Positions 18,468 through 27,124 of a DNA stretch of 64,000 nucleotides are shown piece after piece. Both the position numbers and the translations under genes were made by a program. The number at the start of each line of letters is the position of its first letter. Position 1 is the stretch's first letter. Origin of the DNA: Pseudanabaena cinerea FACHB-1277 (GTDB lineage: Bacteria; Cyanobacteriota; Cyanobacteriia; Pseudanabaenales; Pseudanabaenaceae); contig NZ_JACJPY010000002.1 in NCBI RefSeq assembly GCF_014696345.1, positions 1-64,000 on the forward strand. The letters are read 5' to 3'. Under the pieces are notes generated by a model. The model was not told the origin of the DNA, made no database searches, and was given only the letters and a program-made list of their open reading frames with translations.

Positions 18468-19107
18468 TGCCACTCTGTTGCCTTATCCATGCCCTAAACT
18501 CACGGATTAATTTGTTATCATCATTGGCTGCTAACTGCCCTAAAAATTGATTTAGAATCGCGCCAGAAACCATTGGAAATGCAAGACTAAATTCACATTC
18601 CAAATATTCATTGGCTTGCAGTTGATAGATGCAAATCCTTGAACTACTATATCTCCATATTTCAGGCACACCCAGATCTCGGTAAATGGGAAATCTCCGC
18701 TTGCTAGGGCTTGTAATATCAACTTCAACGACTAAATCTGGCGGGGGATCATTGGCAAGGTCAATGTCACGTCCATTCATGCGATCGCTATTTTGAATAT
18801 AAAAACAACAATCTGGCTCTACACCTACAGCCAAGTCTGCGCGGCTTAATGTGGTAGAACCAAATCCGCGAATGCCTAAATTTAGCTCTTCTGTCAATGC
18901 CACAATCATTCTTTCGAGAATGTAGTTTACAGTTTCATGCAATCCCAAGGGCATTTTTATTTCTAAAACTCCATGATCGTAACTTAAACGGATTGAGCGG
19001 CGATCGCCCATATCGGCAAGCATAGCTTGATAGGTTTGCCAACTAATATTGGGCAGTACAGCATGATTAAAAGGCACAATTTCGGGTTTAGATATTATTA
19101 GTGTCAT
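18442..19107 (-). CDS. Uma2-family (DUF820) nuclease-fold protein
   Basis: A 221-residue protein of the same family as the gene at 9938, but without the heptad tail. Core elements are SYDHGVLEIKMPLGLHE at about residues 43-59, GVEPDCCFYI, and DLVVEVDITSPSKRRFPIYRDLGVPEIWRY, containing the Asp and E-x-D residues of a PD-(D/E)xK site. Its 3' end overlaps the CHAT-TpsA gene by 26 bp on the opposite strand. The ATG at 19107 has no strong ribosome site. The role is unknown, as for the family in general. Confidence 0.85.
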   Translation of the reverse strand: MTLIISKPEIVPFNHAVLPNISWQTYQAMLADMGDRRSIRLSYDHGVLEIKMPLGLHETVNYILERMIVALTEELNLGIRGFGSTTLSRADLAVGVEPDCCFYIQNSDRMNGRDIDLANDPPPDLVVEVDITSPSKRRFPIYRDLGVPEIWRYSSSRICIYQLQANEYLECEFSLAFPMVSGAILNQFLGQLAANDDNKLIREFRAWIRQQSGIITNCQSG

Positions 19108-19209
19108 CGCTGCTCTTGATATTTCACGTGCTAAAAAATATGTCTTTTTACGTTAAGGGAATTGTGCGGTTGCCCTGTTGATCTTACTGATTATTTCTCA
19201 ATAATAAGC

Positions 19210-19243
19210 AAATGAGACCCCTAAATATTTAGGGGTCTCATTT
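19210..19243 (-). terminator. 34-bp perfect palindrome after a COP23 gene
   Basis: Arms 19210-19226 and 19227-19243 are exactly complementary with no spacer and contain a GACCCC/GGGGTC core flanked by AAAT. It is 31 bp past the end of the leftward COP23 gene, so it is its likely terminator. Confidence 0.75.
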
Positions 19244-19273
19244 ACTAGAGGTATGATTTACCATGAATTCAAT

Positions 19274-19864
19274 TTATAGGCGATCGCCTAGCGTTACACG
19301 CTTACCATCGCGAACTAATCTTGCCATGTTTACATAGAACTTTCCGCCAACGGTTGGAGGCACAGTACGAGTAATTGCACCCTTAGCATTTCCTGCCATT
19401 ACGTTCTCAAAATCTTTCAAGACCTTATTGGCATCGTCATTACTTTCCAAAGTGAAAATCAAACGAGAATTAATACAACGCTTCTCGCTTGAGGACATAT
19501 CAGCCGCAGCACAGATTACGGGTTGGCCATTCAGCCATGAGTTGGTAATATAACTTAATCGAGTAGTACCCAAGTTTTGCATTCTCTCGGATACAATTTT
19601 GCATCTAGACTCTGGAGAATATTCTCCAAAGTAGGTGGATTTCCATTGAATAACAGGAACACCGACCCTGCCTTCATCTCCATTGCGAATAGCAAAAGTA
19701 GTAGGTAGACCTGTCTTAGGGTTACGGTAGCAAGCAAATGAATGTGAGCCACTCTCGTTTTCCTTGATTTTGCTTTGGGCAGAGGCAGTACTGAAAGCAC
19801 TACCAAAGAAAGAAATCAACGCAAAGGAGAAGATAGTCAGTTTCAGTAATTTTACTTTTGGCAT
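19274..19864 (-). CDS. Secreted COP23-domain protein
   Basis: A 196-residue protein using the ATG at 19864 (MPKVKLLKLTIFSFALISFF), which gives a clear signal peptide cleaved near ASAQ; a start 28 codons upstream would bury it. The mature part has four spaced cysteines and the COP23 pattern: FACYRNPKTGLPTTFAI, PVIQWKS, ESRCKIVSERMQNL, LNGQPVICAA and the tail DDANKVLKDFENVM. COP23 was named after a circadian oscillating polypeptide of a unicellular cyanobacterium; the biochemical function is unknown. A second COP23 gene is at 26523. It sits downstream of the trypsin-like gene on the same strand, with ATGAACTTT repeats between them. Confidence 0.85.
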   Translation of the reverse strand: MPKVKLLKLTIFSFALISFFGSAFSTASAQSKIKENESGSHSFACYRNPKTGLPTTFAIRNGDEGRVGVPVIQWKSTYFGEYSPESRCKIVSERMQNLGTTRLSYITNSWLNGQPVICAAADMSSSEKRCINSRLIFTLESNDDANKVLKDFENVMAGNAKGAITRTVPPTVGGKFYVNMARLVRDGKRVTLGDRL

Positions 19865-20017
19865 TTTATTAATTCTCAAATTTTTACCTATCTGTTTGCG
19901 GTTAGATAAGTCATTGATTAAAATCTTTGACATATAAATTATACCCATATTTTAGCTAGAGTAAACACATAAAAGTTACAAGTAAGTTATATTGTTTGGT
20001 GCTAGAAATAGCTATCT

Positions 20018-20045
20018 TATGAACTTTATGAACTTTATGAACTAG
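20018..20045. repeat. ATGAACTTT direct repeats between COP23 and protease genes
   Basis: Three 9-bp units starting with ATGAACT follow one another; the third overlaps the 3' end of the trypsin-like gene. The same ATGAACTT core occurs in the divergent promoter regions at 24247 and (inverted) 30262. Confidence 0.5.
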
Positions 20046-21006
20046 GCTTACATTGTTTAGCTATATCTGCCCTCACTTTTAAAGGTTTCTTGAATTGAAA
20101 TGTTGCTATATTAGGGAATATATATTTAATATTATTTGGCTCCAATACTGAAGGAATACCCAGCAACAGAGTCTTTGAGGTTGGAGCGTAATAATTTAAA
20201 TTTAAGGGAGTTAACTTTTGCGATTGACTAATTACAACGCTAATGGGAATAGCCCAAGATGAACTACTAATGATATTGCGTATAGGTAAACAAGGCATAG
20301 TCTTGTCCTGAAACCTTTGTGGCACAAGCGCCCAACGGCTTCGTCCATTAATCGCCACAAGACTACCGTTTATGTCTAAAACAGGTCCACCGCTCATACC
20401 CCTCTCAATGTCGTTGGTATATCCCATTTGATAGGCTTGCGTAAGCGGCTTGTCTAGTTTCAGACTTATATTCCCCGATGTTATTTTAAATCCATAGGGT
20501 CTGTTACTATTAGCAACCTCTAAAGGGAAGCCCGCCGCAAAGGTAAAATCGCCCTCTCCTATAGATTGATAGCTGCCCATAGCAACTGTCTTATAAGTAT
20601 TCTTACTTTGAAATTGAAGTACCGCTATATCGCTACCTTTAGAACTCAAAGACTCTATTAAGATTCCTTTATGCCTCACTTGGTCAGGCGTAACTATAGT
20701 AATTGCTTGCCCAGGTTCAATAACATGATCATTGGTTATGACAGTATAGGTCTGATCTTTGACATTAACTAATACGCCAGAACCCCAATCAAGTGGAGCG
20801 GCAATAACCTTGACAGTTACTGTCTTGGCAATATTTTCTAGATGCGTCTGCGTAACCATAGCAATGAGGCTACTAAAATCCTCAAAAGCTCTCACCTGTG
20901 CATATTTTACTTCAGTTGCTTGAGCCTGATTTAGACCATTAATGCCGACAAGCAAGATGAGCCAACCAAATCCAATAGAATCCCCGATAGTTTTGTAAAC
21001 ATTCAC
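20035..21006 (-). CDS. Exported trypsin-like (S1, DegP-type) serine protease
   Basis: A 323-residue protein. It seems to start at a GTG (21006) and has a hydrophobic signal segment followed by NQAQATEV. The complete catalytic triad is visible: H94 in TNDHVIEPG, D126 in GSDIAVLQF and S205 in RGMSGGPVLD. There is no PDZ domain; the roughly 70 residues after the protease core include a second hydrophobic stretch. The protein should act in the periplasm or outside the cell. It lies 49 bp after the coiled-coil membrane protein gene, probably in one operon with it. DegP-like proteins of this sort are quality-control or signalling proteases; the target is unknown. Confidence 0.88.
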   Translation of the reverse strand: MNVYKTIGDSIGFGWLILLVGINGLNQAQATEVKYAQVRAFEDFSSLIAMVTQTHLENIAKTVTVKVIAAPLDWGSGVLVNVKDQTYTVITNDHVIEPGQAITIVTPDQVRHKGILIESLSSKGSDIAVLQFQSKNTYKTVAMGSYQSIGEGDFTFAAGFPLEVANSNRPYGFKITSGNISLKLDKPLTQAYQMGYTNDIERGMSGGPVLDINGSLVAINGRSRWALVPQRFQDKTMPCLPIRNIISSSSWAIPISVVISQSQKLTPLNLNYYAPTSKTLLLGIPSVLEPNNIKYIFPNIATFQFKKPLKVRADIAKQCKPSS

Positions 21007-21055
21007 GATAGATTTGCAATAATTATTTGTTAAATAGTTGATTTAGGGGGGGGAT

Positions 21056-22147
21056 TTAGGGAGTTATTTTCCCCGACTCGCGTACCTTGACATCAGATGG
21101 TAAATCTGGCACATCATCATTCTGAAATTGCTGCGATTGGGGGGCGATTTTCTCAGAGTTTTTCACCGTAACATCAGGTGGTAAGTCTCTCACGACTTCA
21201 TTCACAGGAGGCTGTGGAGGAGCGCCCTGTATTGGTGGCGTATCAACGCTAGTATCAGTTGGATTGACTGGTGTTGTCGTCGCTGGGGATGTTTGTGCCT
21301 TCTTGCATTGATTAGGGAAATCACTTCTAACTTTTGTATAGTTATTAGTCAAGTCCTGTGCTTCAGTGTATATGGGTGAACTAGGAGCAAATCGCTTCAA
21401 TCTAGCGATCGCGTCATCAAACACCTTTGTTACTTGAGTCTTTTGATTGCAGTCAATGCTTTTCAGCTTTTCGATGTTGTCATAGGCAATTAAGGAATTT
21501 TTGATCTGCTGAAGTTTGTCTTTGTCGTCAATGTTGGCGGCATTGATGTTGGCGATCGCCCTGTTAATCTCTATTTTCTGATTTTCATAGGCTGATATCG
21601 CACGATCAATTTCAGCAATACGTTGGCTGTCATTACTAGGATTTTTCTTAGACTGTTGCAACTTGTTTAATTCTGCCTCAATCTTTTTGAATCGTGATTC
21701 TAGTCCAGACTTGTTAAGTCCATTTAGTTCATCTGCACTCAGTTCAATTATCCGAATACTTGATGTACCACTAGGGGAATCTGTAGGGGTTGGTTTAACA
21801 GACTGTTGCTGCTGATTTTGTAAGTATAGATAAAACCCTCCTCCACTGGTTGCAATTACAAGCAACAAAACAGGCAAAACCCAGATCATAGACTGGGGTG
21901 GAGTTGATGGAGCAGTAGCAGAAGAATTGCTACTATTCTGTGTGTTTACTTGAGATCCTTCTGGTTTGGGTTGTCTACGATCATCATGTTCAGTAGGTGG
22001 AGTTGCAACTTCTGGGGTTGTGGTTTTAGGAGTGCGATCTCCCAACTTTTTACTCCCCAAGCCTCTAGATGACGTACTCGCCGCTTTAGCCCCCTCATCT
22101 ATGTTTGTTCTTGCTTCTTGGTTATCTAATTCAGGCTTTTTATTCAT
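21056..22147 (-). CDS. Single-pass membrane protein with coiled coil
   Basis: A 363-residue protein with a polar, disordered N-terminus (about 1-88), one transmembrane helix (about 90-111, MIWVLPVLLLVIATSGGGFY), a coiled-coil region (about 150-225 with QQSKKNPSNDSQRIAEIDRA-type helices) and a Pro/Thr-rich tail. The tail repeats the phrase VxDLPPDVTVKNSEKIAPQ three times in diverged form (RDLPPDVTV, PDLPSDVKV). No known domain is recognised. It precedes the trypsin-like protease in the same direction, so it could anchor or regulate it. An unusual feature is the positively charged cytosolic N-terminus followed by a large extracytoplasmic part. Confidence 0.75.
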   Translation of the reverse strand: MNKKPELDNQEARTNIDEGAKAASTSSRGLGSKKLGDRTPKTTTPEVATPPTEHDDRRQPKPEGSQVNTQNSSNSSATAPSTPPQSMIWVLPVLLLVIATSGGGFYLYLQNQQQQSVKPTPTDSPSGTSSIRIIELSADELNGLNKSGLESRFKKIEAELNKLQQSKKNPSNDSQRIAEIDRAISAYENQKIEINRAIANINAANIDDKDKLQQIKNSLIAYDNIEKLKSIDCNQKTQVTKVFDDAIARLKRFAPSSPIYTEAQDLTNNYTKVRSDFPNQCKKAQTSPATTTPVNPTDTSVDTPPIQGAPPQPPVNEVVRDLPPDVTVKNSEKIAPQSQQFQNDDVPDLPSDVKVRESGKITP

Positions 22148-22440
22148 AAATGTTATAAATATTGATGACTAATAGATTAGTTCTTATTCTTGATGAAAAT
22201 TTCGACCTAAAAACTTGACTCTAGCTAGACCACTATTCTGTCCTTGCAATCATTCAGTATAGCAACCAGAATATATTTGTATACATATGCGTAGATAATC
22301 GAACTAAGATTTAACTTTTGGCAAAAGTACTTATAAATAAAGCACTTAATTAAATCATCTTCACCTATGAAATTATTATACTCATATCTCGTTAACTATT
22401 ACCAATGGTTACATTTTTTGTAACCTCTAGCCTAGGTTCG

Positions 22441-24141
22441 CTAAAACTGATACTTCATGTTGAAGTATAGGGATGAATCTTGGAGATTGTTGGTTTTGTC
22501 TGATAGTCGCAAGAAAGGAATAGCATAATCTAAGCGCATGGTTAGTCCCTTAAGAGGCTCTAGGATTGCAACTAATCCGCCCCCTGCAATAAAGTTTTGC
22601 TGTGGTAACTGATTGGGGTTGCGAGGATGATTCCAAATAGCGCCAAGATCGACAAATGGACCAAATTGCAGTTTTGACGATTCATCGATCTCGTCACGGA
22701 GCAGTACCCAACGATTTTCTAGGGATAGCCTGAAACCATTATCGCCAACCCTAACATTTTGGCGAAATCCTCTTACAGACTGTGCGCCGCCAATAGCAAA
22801 CTGCTGCGATGACAGTAACGGATCGGAGGCTAATTGGGTATCCAAAGATGCTAGTAAAAACACATTTCGTCCTAACCCTTGCAGTCTCTGAATTTGACCG
22901 CTCCAACTCAGGAAATGGCTCGTGGGAGCATTAGGGTTATTAACTTTGTTACTGCTGACATTGAATATTCCTAGCCCTGTACCCAAATTGAACTGAGAGC
23001 GAAAAGACCAAGCGCTATTGTTAGGCTCTCTGAGGGTATATTCCTGTCCAAACTTGATTACCCCTGTACGGGTTGAACCATCGGATTCGGGCCCAATCCC
23101 AAAAGGAGTCTGCAAGTCGTTGAATAAAAATGTTTGACCCGTTTGATAGGCATAACCCAGAGATAATGCAAATTCATCAACCCGCGATCGCGCAATGGGC
23201 TGTCTAAAGTTTACTTCATACAAAGTTCCTGCACCACGAATACCAAGGGCAGCAAAGTCAGATTGCGTTATCCGAAAATTGTTGGGAGCGACCCGAAATG
23301 ATAAGCGCCCATCCTGATGGTTGACAGGGATCGAATAGCTAATATCGTATTGGTTAAGTCCATTGCTGGTAGAACGATAATAGGAAAAGGCTAGTTGATC
23401 GCCAAAATTCGTTAAATTACTTACAGACAGTCCTGCCCCAATTCGCTCAGAACCAACGGATACTGGCGACTCGTTGTCAAAACTCACAAATCCTTGAAAT
23501 TGATTACGCTCTTTAACATCCAGCACTAGTTCAGGCTTTCTACTAGAATCTTTGCTAGTTGAGATCGTTCCTCTAAATTCCTTAAAATTAGGATCGCGAT
23601 TCATAATTACTAGCCCTTCTTCTAGTCTACTTGCATTGAAAGGGCTAGTGATATATTGCTGAATACGTGGCAATACGTAATCTCGACTTACATTTTGCAG
23701 TCCTTCGATAGTAGTATCTGCACCCAGTTTTTCGAGTTCGCCCTCATTAATTTTGATTTCAGGAGGATCGACAGTATCATCTAGAGTTGCAAAGGAGTTT
23801 ATATAGCCGTTATTTACATACGTTTCGGTAACTGCGTCAGTAAGTTTCTGAAGCTCGGCTTGACAGGTTTTGGGGCTGGGGGTTCTGAAAAAATCTTTTT
23901 CGAGTTTCCGCAGTTTCTCTTGGAGGACGCTTGAGGTTGTCCTGAGTGGAAATTGCGGTCTATTCAAGGGTCGATTACCCTTGCATGGGTCGTCATCTTT
24001 ATGATTTAGTTGCTTTGGCTCTGCCTGCTTAGGTGATAAAGTCTCGCCATAAGTACTCTCTAACGTTATCCCCATGGCGATCGCACCCATCGCGCCAAAA
24101 GTCACACACCGAACTGCCCAATAGTTTCCAGAAAAAGCCAT
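22441..24141 (-). CDS. TpsB outer-membrane transporter (ShlB/FhaC/HecB family)
   Basis: A 566-residue protein with a signal region (about 1-30), a Pro/Lys-rich linker, a POTRA-type domain (about 90-180, with VTETYVNNGYINSFATL and a second short repeat), and a 16-strand barrel over residues 200-566. The barrel carries the family marks GLSVSNLTNFGDQLAFSYYR, VRGFRQNVRVGDNGFRL and LQFGPFVDLGAIW. TpsB proteins recognise the TPS domain of a partner exoprotein and export it through the outer membrane. The obvious partner is the CHAT-TpsA gene 4 kb to the left (10821-18467), although TpsA and TpsB are usually adjacent. It is divergent from the Lon-type protease gene. Confidence 0.92.
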   Translation of the reverse strand: MAFSGNYWAVRCVTFGAMGAIAMGITLESTYGETLSPKQAEPKQLNHKDDDPCKGNRPLNRPQFPLRTTSSVLQEKLRKLEKDFFRTPSPKTCQAELQKLTDAVTETYVNNGYINSFATLDDTVDPPEIKINEGELEKLGADTTIEGLQNVSRDYVLPRIQQYITSPFNASRLEEGLVIMNRDPNFKEFRGTISTSKDSSRKPELVLDVKERNQFQGFVSFDNESPVSVGSERIGAGLSVSNLTNFGDQLAFSYYRSTSNGLNQYDISYSIPVNHQDGRLSFRVAPNNFRITQSDFAALGIRGAGTLYEVNFRQPIARSRVDEFALSLGYAYQTGQTFLFNDLQTPFGIGPESDGSTRTGVIKFGQEYTLREPNNSAWSFRSQFNLGTGLGIFNVSSNKVNNPNAPTSHFLSWSGQIQRLQGLGRNVFLLASLDTQLASDPLLSSQQFAIGGAQSVRGFRQNVRVGDNGFRLSLENRWVLLRDEIDESSKLQFGPFVDLGAIWNHPRNPNQLPQQNFIAGGGLVAILEPLKGLTMRLDYAIPFLRLSDKTNNLQDSSLYFNMKYQF

Positions 24142-24246
24142 ATCCTAAGCCTCACATTTCACATGATAAAGTTACCACTGAATTTAAAAAATGATCGATC
24201 AAATTTTTATTTGTTTTGATTTAGGTAGTTACAAAACTATTTATAT

Positions 24247-24287
24247 ATGAACTTAGTTCATGTATAAACCTTGTTCATAAGAACAAG
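24247..24287. promoter_or_regulatory. Two palindromes in a divergent promoter
   Basis: ATGAACT-T-AGTTCAT (24247-24261) is a perfect 15-bp palindrome, and CTTGTTC-ATAA-GAACAAG (24270-24287) a second with the same GAAC/GTTC half-sites in opposite order. They are placed between the TpsB gene (leftward) and the Lon-type gene (rightward), as expected of operator sites. An 11-bp piece is repeated in the next divergent promoter (30262-30272). Confidence 0.5.
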
Positions 24288-24407
24288 AAATAATTAGGCT
24301 AAAGTGAATTCTGAAATTTATGTGTGTGTCTTAAATTACCAAACAATAAATCAAAAGTTAGGTATAATTCTTTGAAGTTCAAGGCTTAGTTTTAGGAGTA
24401 ACTAGTT

Positions 24408-26486
24408 GTGAGAAGGAAAGGTAAGACTGGTGGTGGTTCAAACAAGCCAAGGGGGAATAGTGGCAAAAAACCTGGTATGTTTAATCGACCTAAAAGTGGG
24501 GCAAGTCCCAAATCCAGTTCCCCTTTCCGCAACCCAACCAATAAGGGCAATCCGATCGCACTAGTCTTAGGCATATTTTTCGCTGTCGCAGCGATCACGG
24601 GAACAATTATTGCAACTAACCCCAACTTAATTTCTCAAATTGCTGGTGGATCTATCTCTTGTAGTGAAAGAAGCGTTACAGTCAATGCCTTATCTACAAA
24701 AGAGGCAATACCAGTTAAATTATCAGTTAGCCCTAACTTGAACAGTGCCGAGATTATGCCTGTTAAGTTTACTAGTAAAGGAAACAATGAGGTTGGCAAG
24801 CAATTAAAAACTTCTGCAAACTTAGCCGCCGTAATGACAAGTTTCTTATTGGGAGAGGATCTAAGTAACTGCCAATTTACAGTCGAAACACAGACAGACA
24901 AAGATGTTGACGGTCCCAGCGCAGGAGCATTATTCACAGTTAGTTTTTTATCCCTAGTTAGAGGTGATAACCAAGCGATTAATCCTAAAGTAACAATGAC
25001 TGGCACAGTGAATCCTGATGGAACTGTAGGACCCGTGGGAGGTATTCCGGGAAAGCTGAAAGCTGCTGACAATCTCAGGGACAAAAAAAGTTTAGGTAAT
25101 ATCACAGTAATCATTCCAAGGCAAAGCGATGACAAAATCACACAAGCTGATACAGAGCTTACTAATCTGAGTGTTGAAATTGCTAAAGATATATATGGTG
25201 CATACAAACTTTTAACTGGCAAAGAAATTCCTCGATACTTATCTAAGGATATCTCCCTTGAAAATCTCAAGCTATCAGAAGATATAAGCACTGTTATTGG
25301 TTCCAAGATTAAAGAGATTGAAGGATCGTATAAGACAGTAGCTGCGATACCTGATCTTATTGCATTAAAGGAATCTACCAAGAAAGAGCTAAGTGTGATT
25401 GGTCAAGTCAAGGATGCTTACTACAAACAATTTGAAACTTATAAGAAAGGCGGCAATGAAGAAGTTAGTAGTGCATTTAACCGTTTAAACCAAGCAAACT
25501 TTGCAGCGTCTATTCACAAAAATATTGCTGAGTTTGCAAGCATAGCCGAAAGTAATGATAGGCAAAAGCTTAAAAATACCGCAGAGAAGAATTTTGGGGA
25601 AATTCGGCAGCTAGTTCAAGAACAAATCAGAAACCTAGAGAAATCAACAAAAGAAAATTTACCATTTACTTCCTTTGTTGATAGTTATTCGCATTCAGCG
25701 CGTGCGAAGTCTTTAGTAGAATTCTCAGATAAATCACCTAGTGAGATAAGTGAAGATAATTATCTAATATGGGCTTTAGGCAATTTATTTGTGCCAGAGA
25801 TGGCTAGAAAATACCTTAACCAGTCTAAAGTTTCACTTGATATTGGTAAAGCCGTGAAAGCTCGTGGTAATACTAGTAACTTAAACAAAAAAAAGCTCAT
25901 CGCTTTGGCGAAGATTTTAGACAGGGCAGCCCGATCTAATATTGAATATCTAAAATCATTAGTGGGAGAGCCTAACAATTTAAGTTACTACCTAGCTTTT
26001 TCGCTTAAAAACTTGTCTGATGATTTAATTAAGAAATTAGAAAAGATCGGTAGTGATGATGCCAACTTAGCAGATGTTTATGACCTAACAGGATCGGCAT
26101 TATCCTCTTATTTAGAGTCTTCAATGCTCATATATAAGTACTACTCGCTACAGGCTGGCACACTAAAAGCAACCGACATTTTTGGAAATTTGAATTTTAG
26201 TAATATGAATCCTAAACTAAGTTTTGAGCAGCAGCAAGCGGCTATTCGCGAAATTAAAGAAACAGTGAAAACAGTTTCCCAAGAATCTGAGGATGATACT
26301 AAGAAGTTTATAGCTGTTTTAAAGGACAAAAATCTAGGCTATGAAGTACCAGCATTTAACTATTGGCAATCGCAACCGATGGCTCGTAGTGAGGATGTTA
26401 ATGAGCAGCTAGATAGCATATCTGGCTTTTGGGCAGCCAATTTTGAAGCTAGGATTGCACTTATGGCTGCTGGTATTAAGCCTTAG
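24408..26486 (+). CDS. Membrane-anchored Lon-type (S16) protease domain protein
   Basis: A 692-residue protein starting at a GTG with AGGAG 10 nt upstream. Residues 1-40 are very basic and Gly/Ser/Pro-rich, about 46-68 form one transmembrane helix, and 80-270 are a Lon proteolytic domain with the Ser/Lys dyad S171 (DGPSAG) and K216 (GGIPGKLKAA). There is no AAA+ ATPase domain. Residues 290-692 are a helical extension without recognised family. With the N-terminus inside, the protease faces the periplasm. ATP-independent Lon-like domains process membrane or secreted proteins elsewhere (for example bacterial YlbL-type); the substrate here is unknown. It leads a likely operon with the COP23 and PhnD-like genes. 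Confidence 0.85.
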   Translation: MRRKGKTGGGSNKPRGNSGKKPGMFNRPKSGASPKSSSPFRNPTNKGNPIALVLGIFFAVAAITGTIIATNPNLISQIAGGSISCSERSVTVNALSTKEAIPVKLSVSPNLNSAEIMPVKFTSKGNNEVGKQLKTSANLAAVMTSFLLGEDLSNCQFTVETQTDKDVDGPSAGALFTVSFLSLVRGDNQAINPKVTMTGTVNPDGTVGPVGGIPGKLKAADNLRDKKSLGNITVIIPRQSDDKITQADTELTNLSVEIAKDIYGAYKLLTGKEIPRYLSKDISLENLKLSEDISTVIGSKIKEIEGSYKTVAAIPDLIALKESTKKELSVIGQVKDAYYKQFETYKKGGNEEVSSAFNRLNQANFAASIHKNIAEFASIAESNDRQKLKNTAEKNFGEIRQLVQEQIRNLEKSTKENLPFTSFVDSYSHSARAKSLVEFSDKSPSEISEDNYLIWALGNLFVPEMARKYLNQSKVSLDIGKAVKARGNTSNLNKKKLIALAKILDRAARSNIEYLKSLVGEPNNLSYYLAFSLKNLSDDLIKKLEKIGSDDANLADVYDLTGSALSSYLESSMLIYKYYSLQAGTLKATDIFGNLNFSNMNPKLSFEQQQAAIREIKETVKTVSQESEDDTKKFIAVLKDKNLGYEVPAFNYWQSQPMARSEDVNEQLDSISGFWAANFEARIALMAAGIKP

Positions 26487-26522
26487 TGATTAATGATAAG
26501 CATAAACCTTAAATAAACAAAT

Positions 26523-27056
26523 ATGGCACAGTTAGATATAGTGAGTTTGGGAATTAGCATCCTGCTTGAGGCATTTAGTGCATTCGTGGCTAGTGCGAAT
26601 ATTAATACATCGGGCGTTGCTAAATTTGTATGCGATCGCAGCCTTGATAGTATTCCCACAACCTATGTAGTGATCAAATCAGAGCGCCGCCCATTTATTC
26701 GGTGGGTGGCAGACTTTGGCGGTGTGGACTATACCCCCATGCGCCGTTGTAAAGAAGTAACTTCGCGAATGCAATCACTGCGATCGCAAGGTAAATTACG
26801 TTACATCACCAGTGGTGAAATCAATGGCGAAAGGGTAATCTGCACTGCATCTTCGCCACAAAATGCTAAGAGTAAAATATGTACTGCTCTCTTGATTACT
26901 CTCAAACCAACAGATTCTGCTAATGAGGTGTTAAATCAACTTTTTGATATTAAACAAGACAAGCCGATAATTAAGCTTGATGGTACTAACGATGAGAAGC
27001 TTGATGTCAGGAACAGTGGGTATATAGATGTCGATAAGTTTTTTGATTCTTTCTAA
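26523..27056 (+). CDS. COP23-domain protein
   Basis: A 177-residue protein, 36 bp after the Lon-type gene. The hydrophobic N-terminus (LGISILLEAFSAFVASAN) may be a weak signal peptide. The domain repeats the COP23 order: FVCDRSLDSIPTTYVV, PFIRWV, RRCKEVTSRMQSL, LRYITSGEINGERVICTA and SANEVLNQLF, with four cysteines aligning to those in the gene at 19274. Compared with that protein it has an additional acidic tail of about 30 residues. Two copies at one locus, one in each transcription direction, suggest COP23 is a working part of the locus rather than a bystander. Function unknown. Confidence 0.82.
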   Translation: MAQLDIVSLGISILLEAFSAFVASANINTSGVAKFVCDRSLDSIPTTYVVIKSERRPFIRWVADFGGVDYTPMRRCKEVTSRMQSLRSQGKLRYITSGEINGERVICTASSPQNAKSKICTALLITLKPTDSANEVLNQLFDIKQDKPIIKLDGTNDEKLDVRNSGYIDVDKFFDSF

Positions 27057-27124
27057 CTTTACTAAAATCAAGAAAACAATCGGCGTTTGCTATTTTTAAG
27101 AAACTAAGGAATTTGACATAAATC

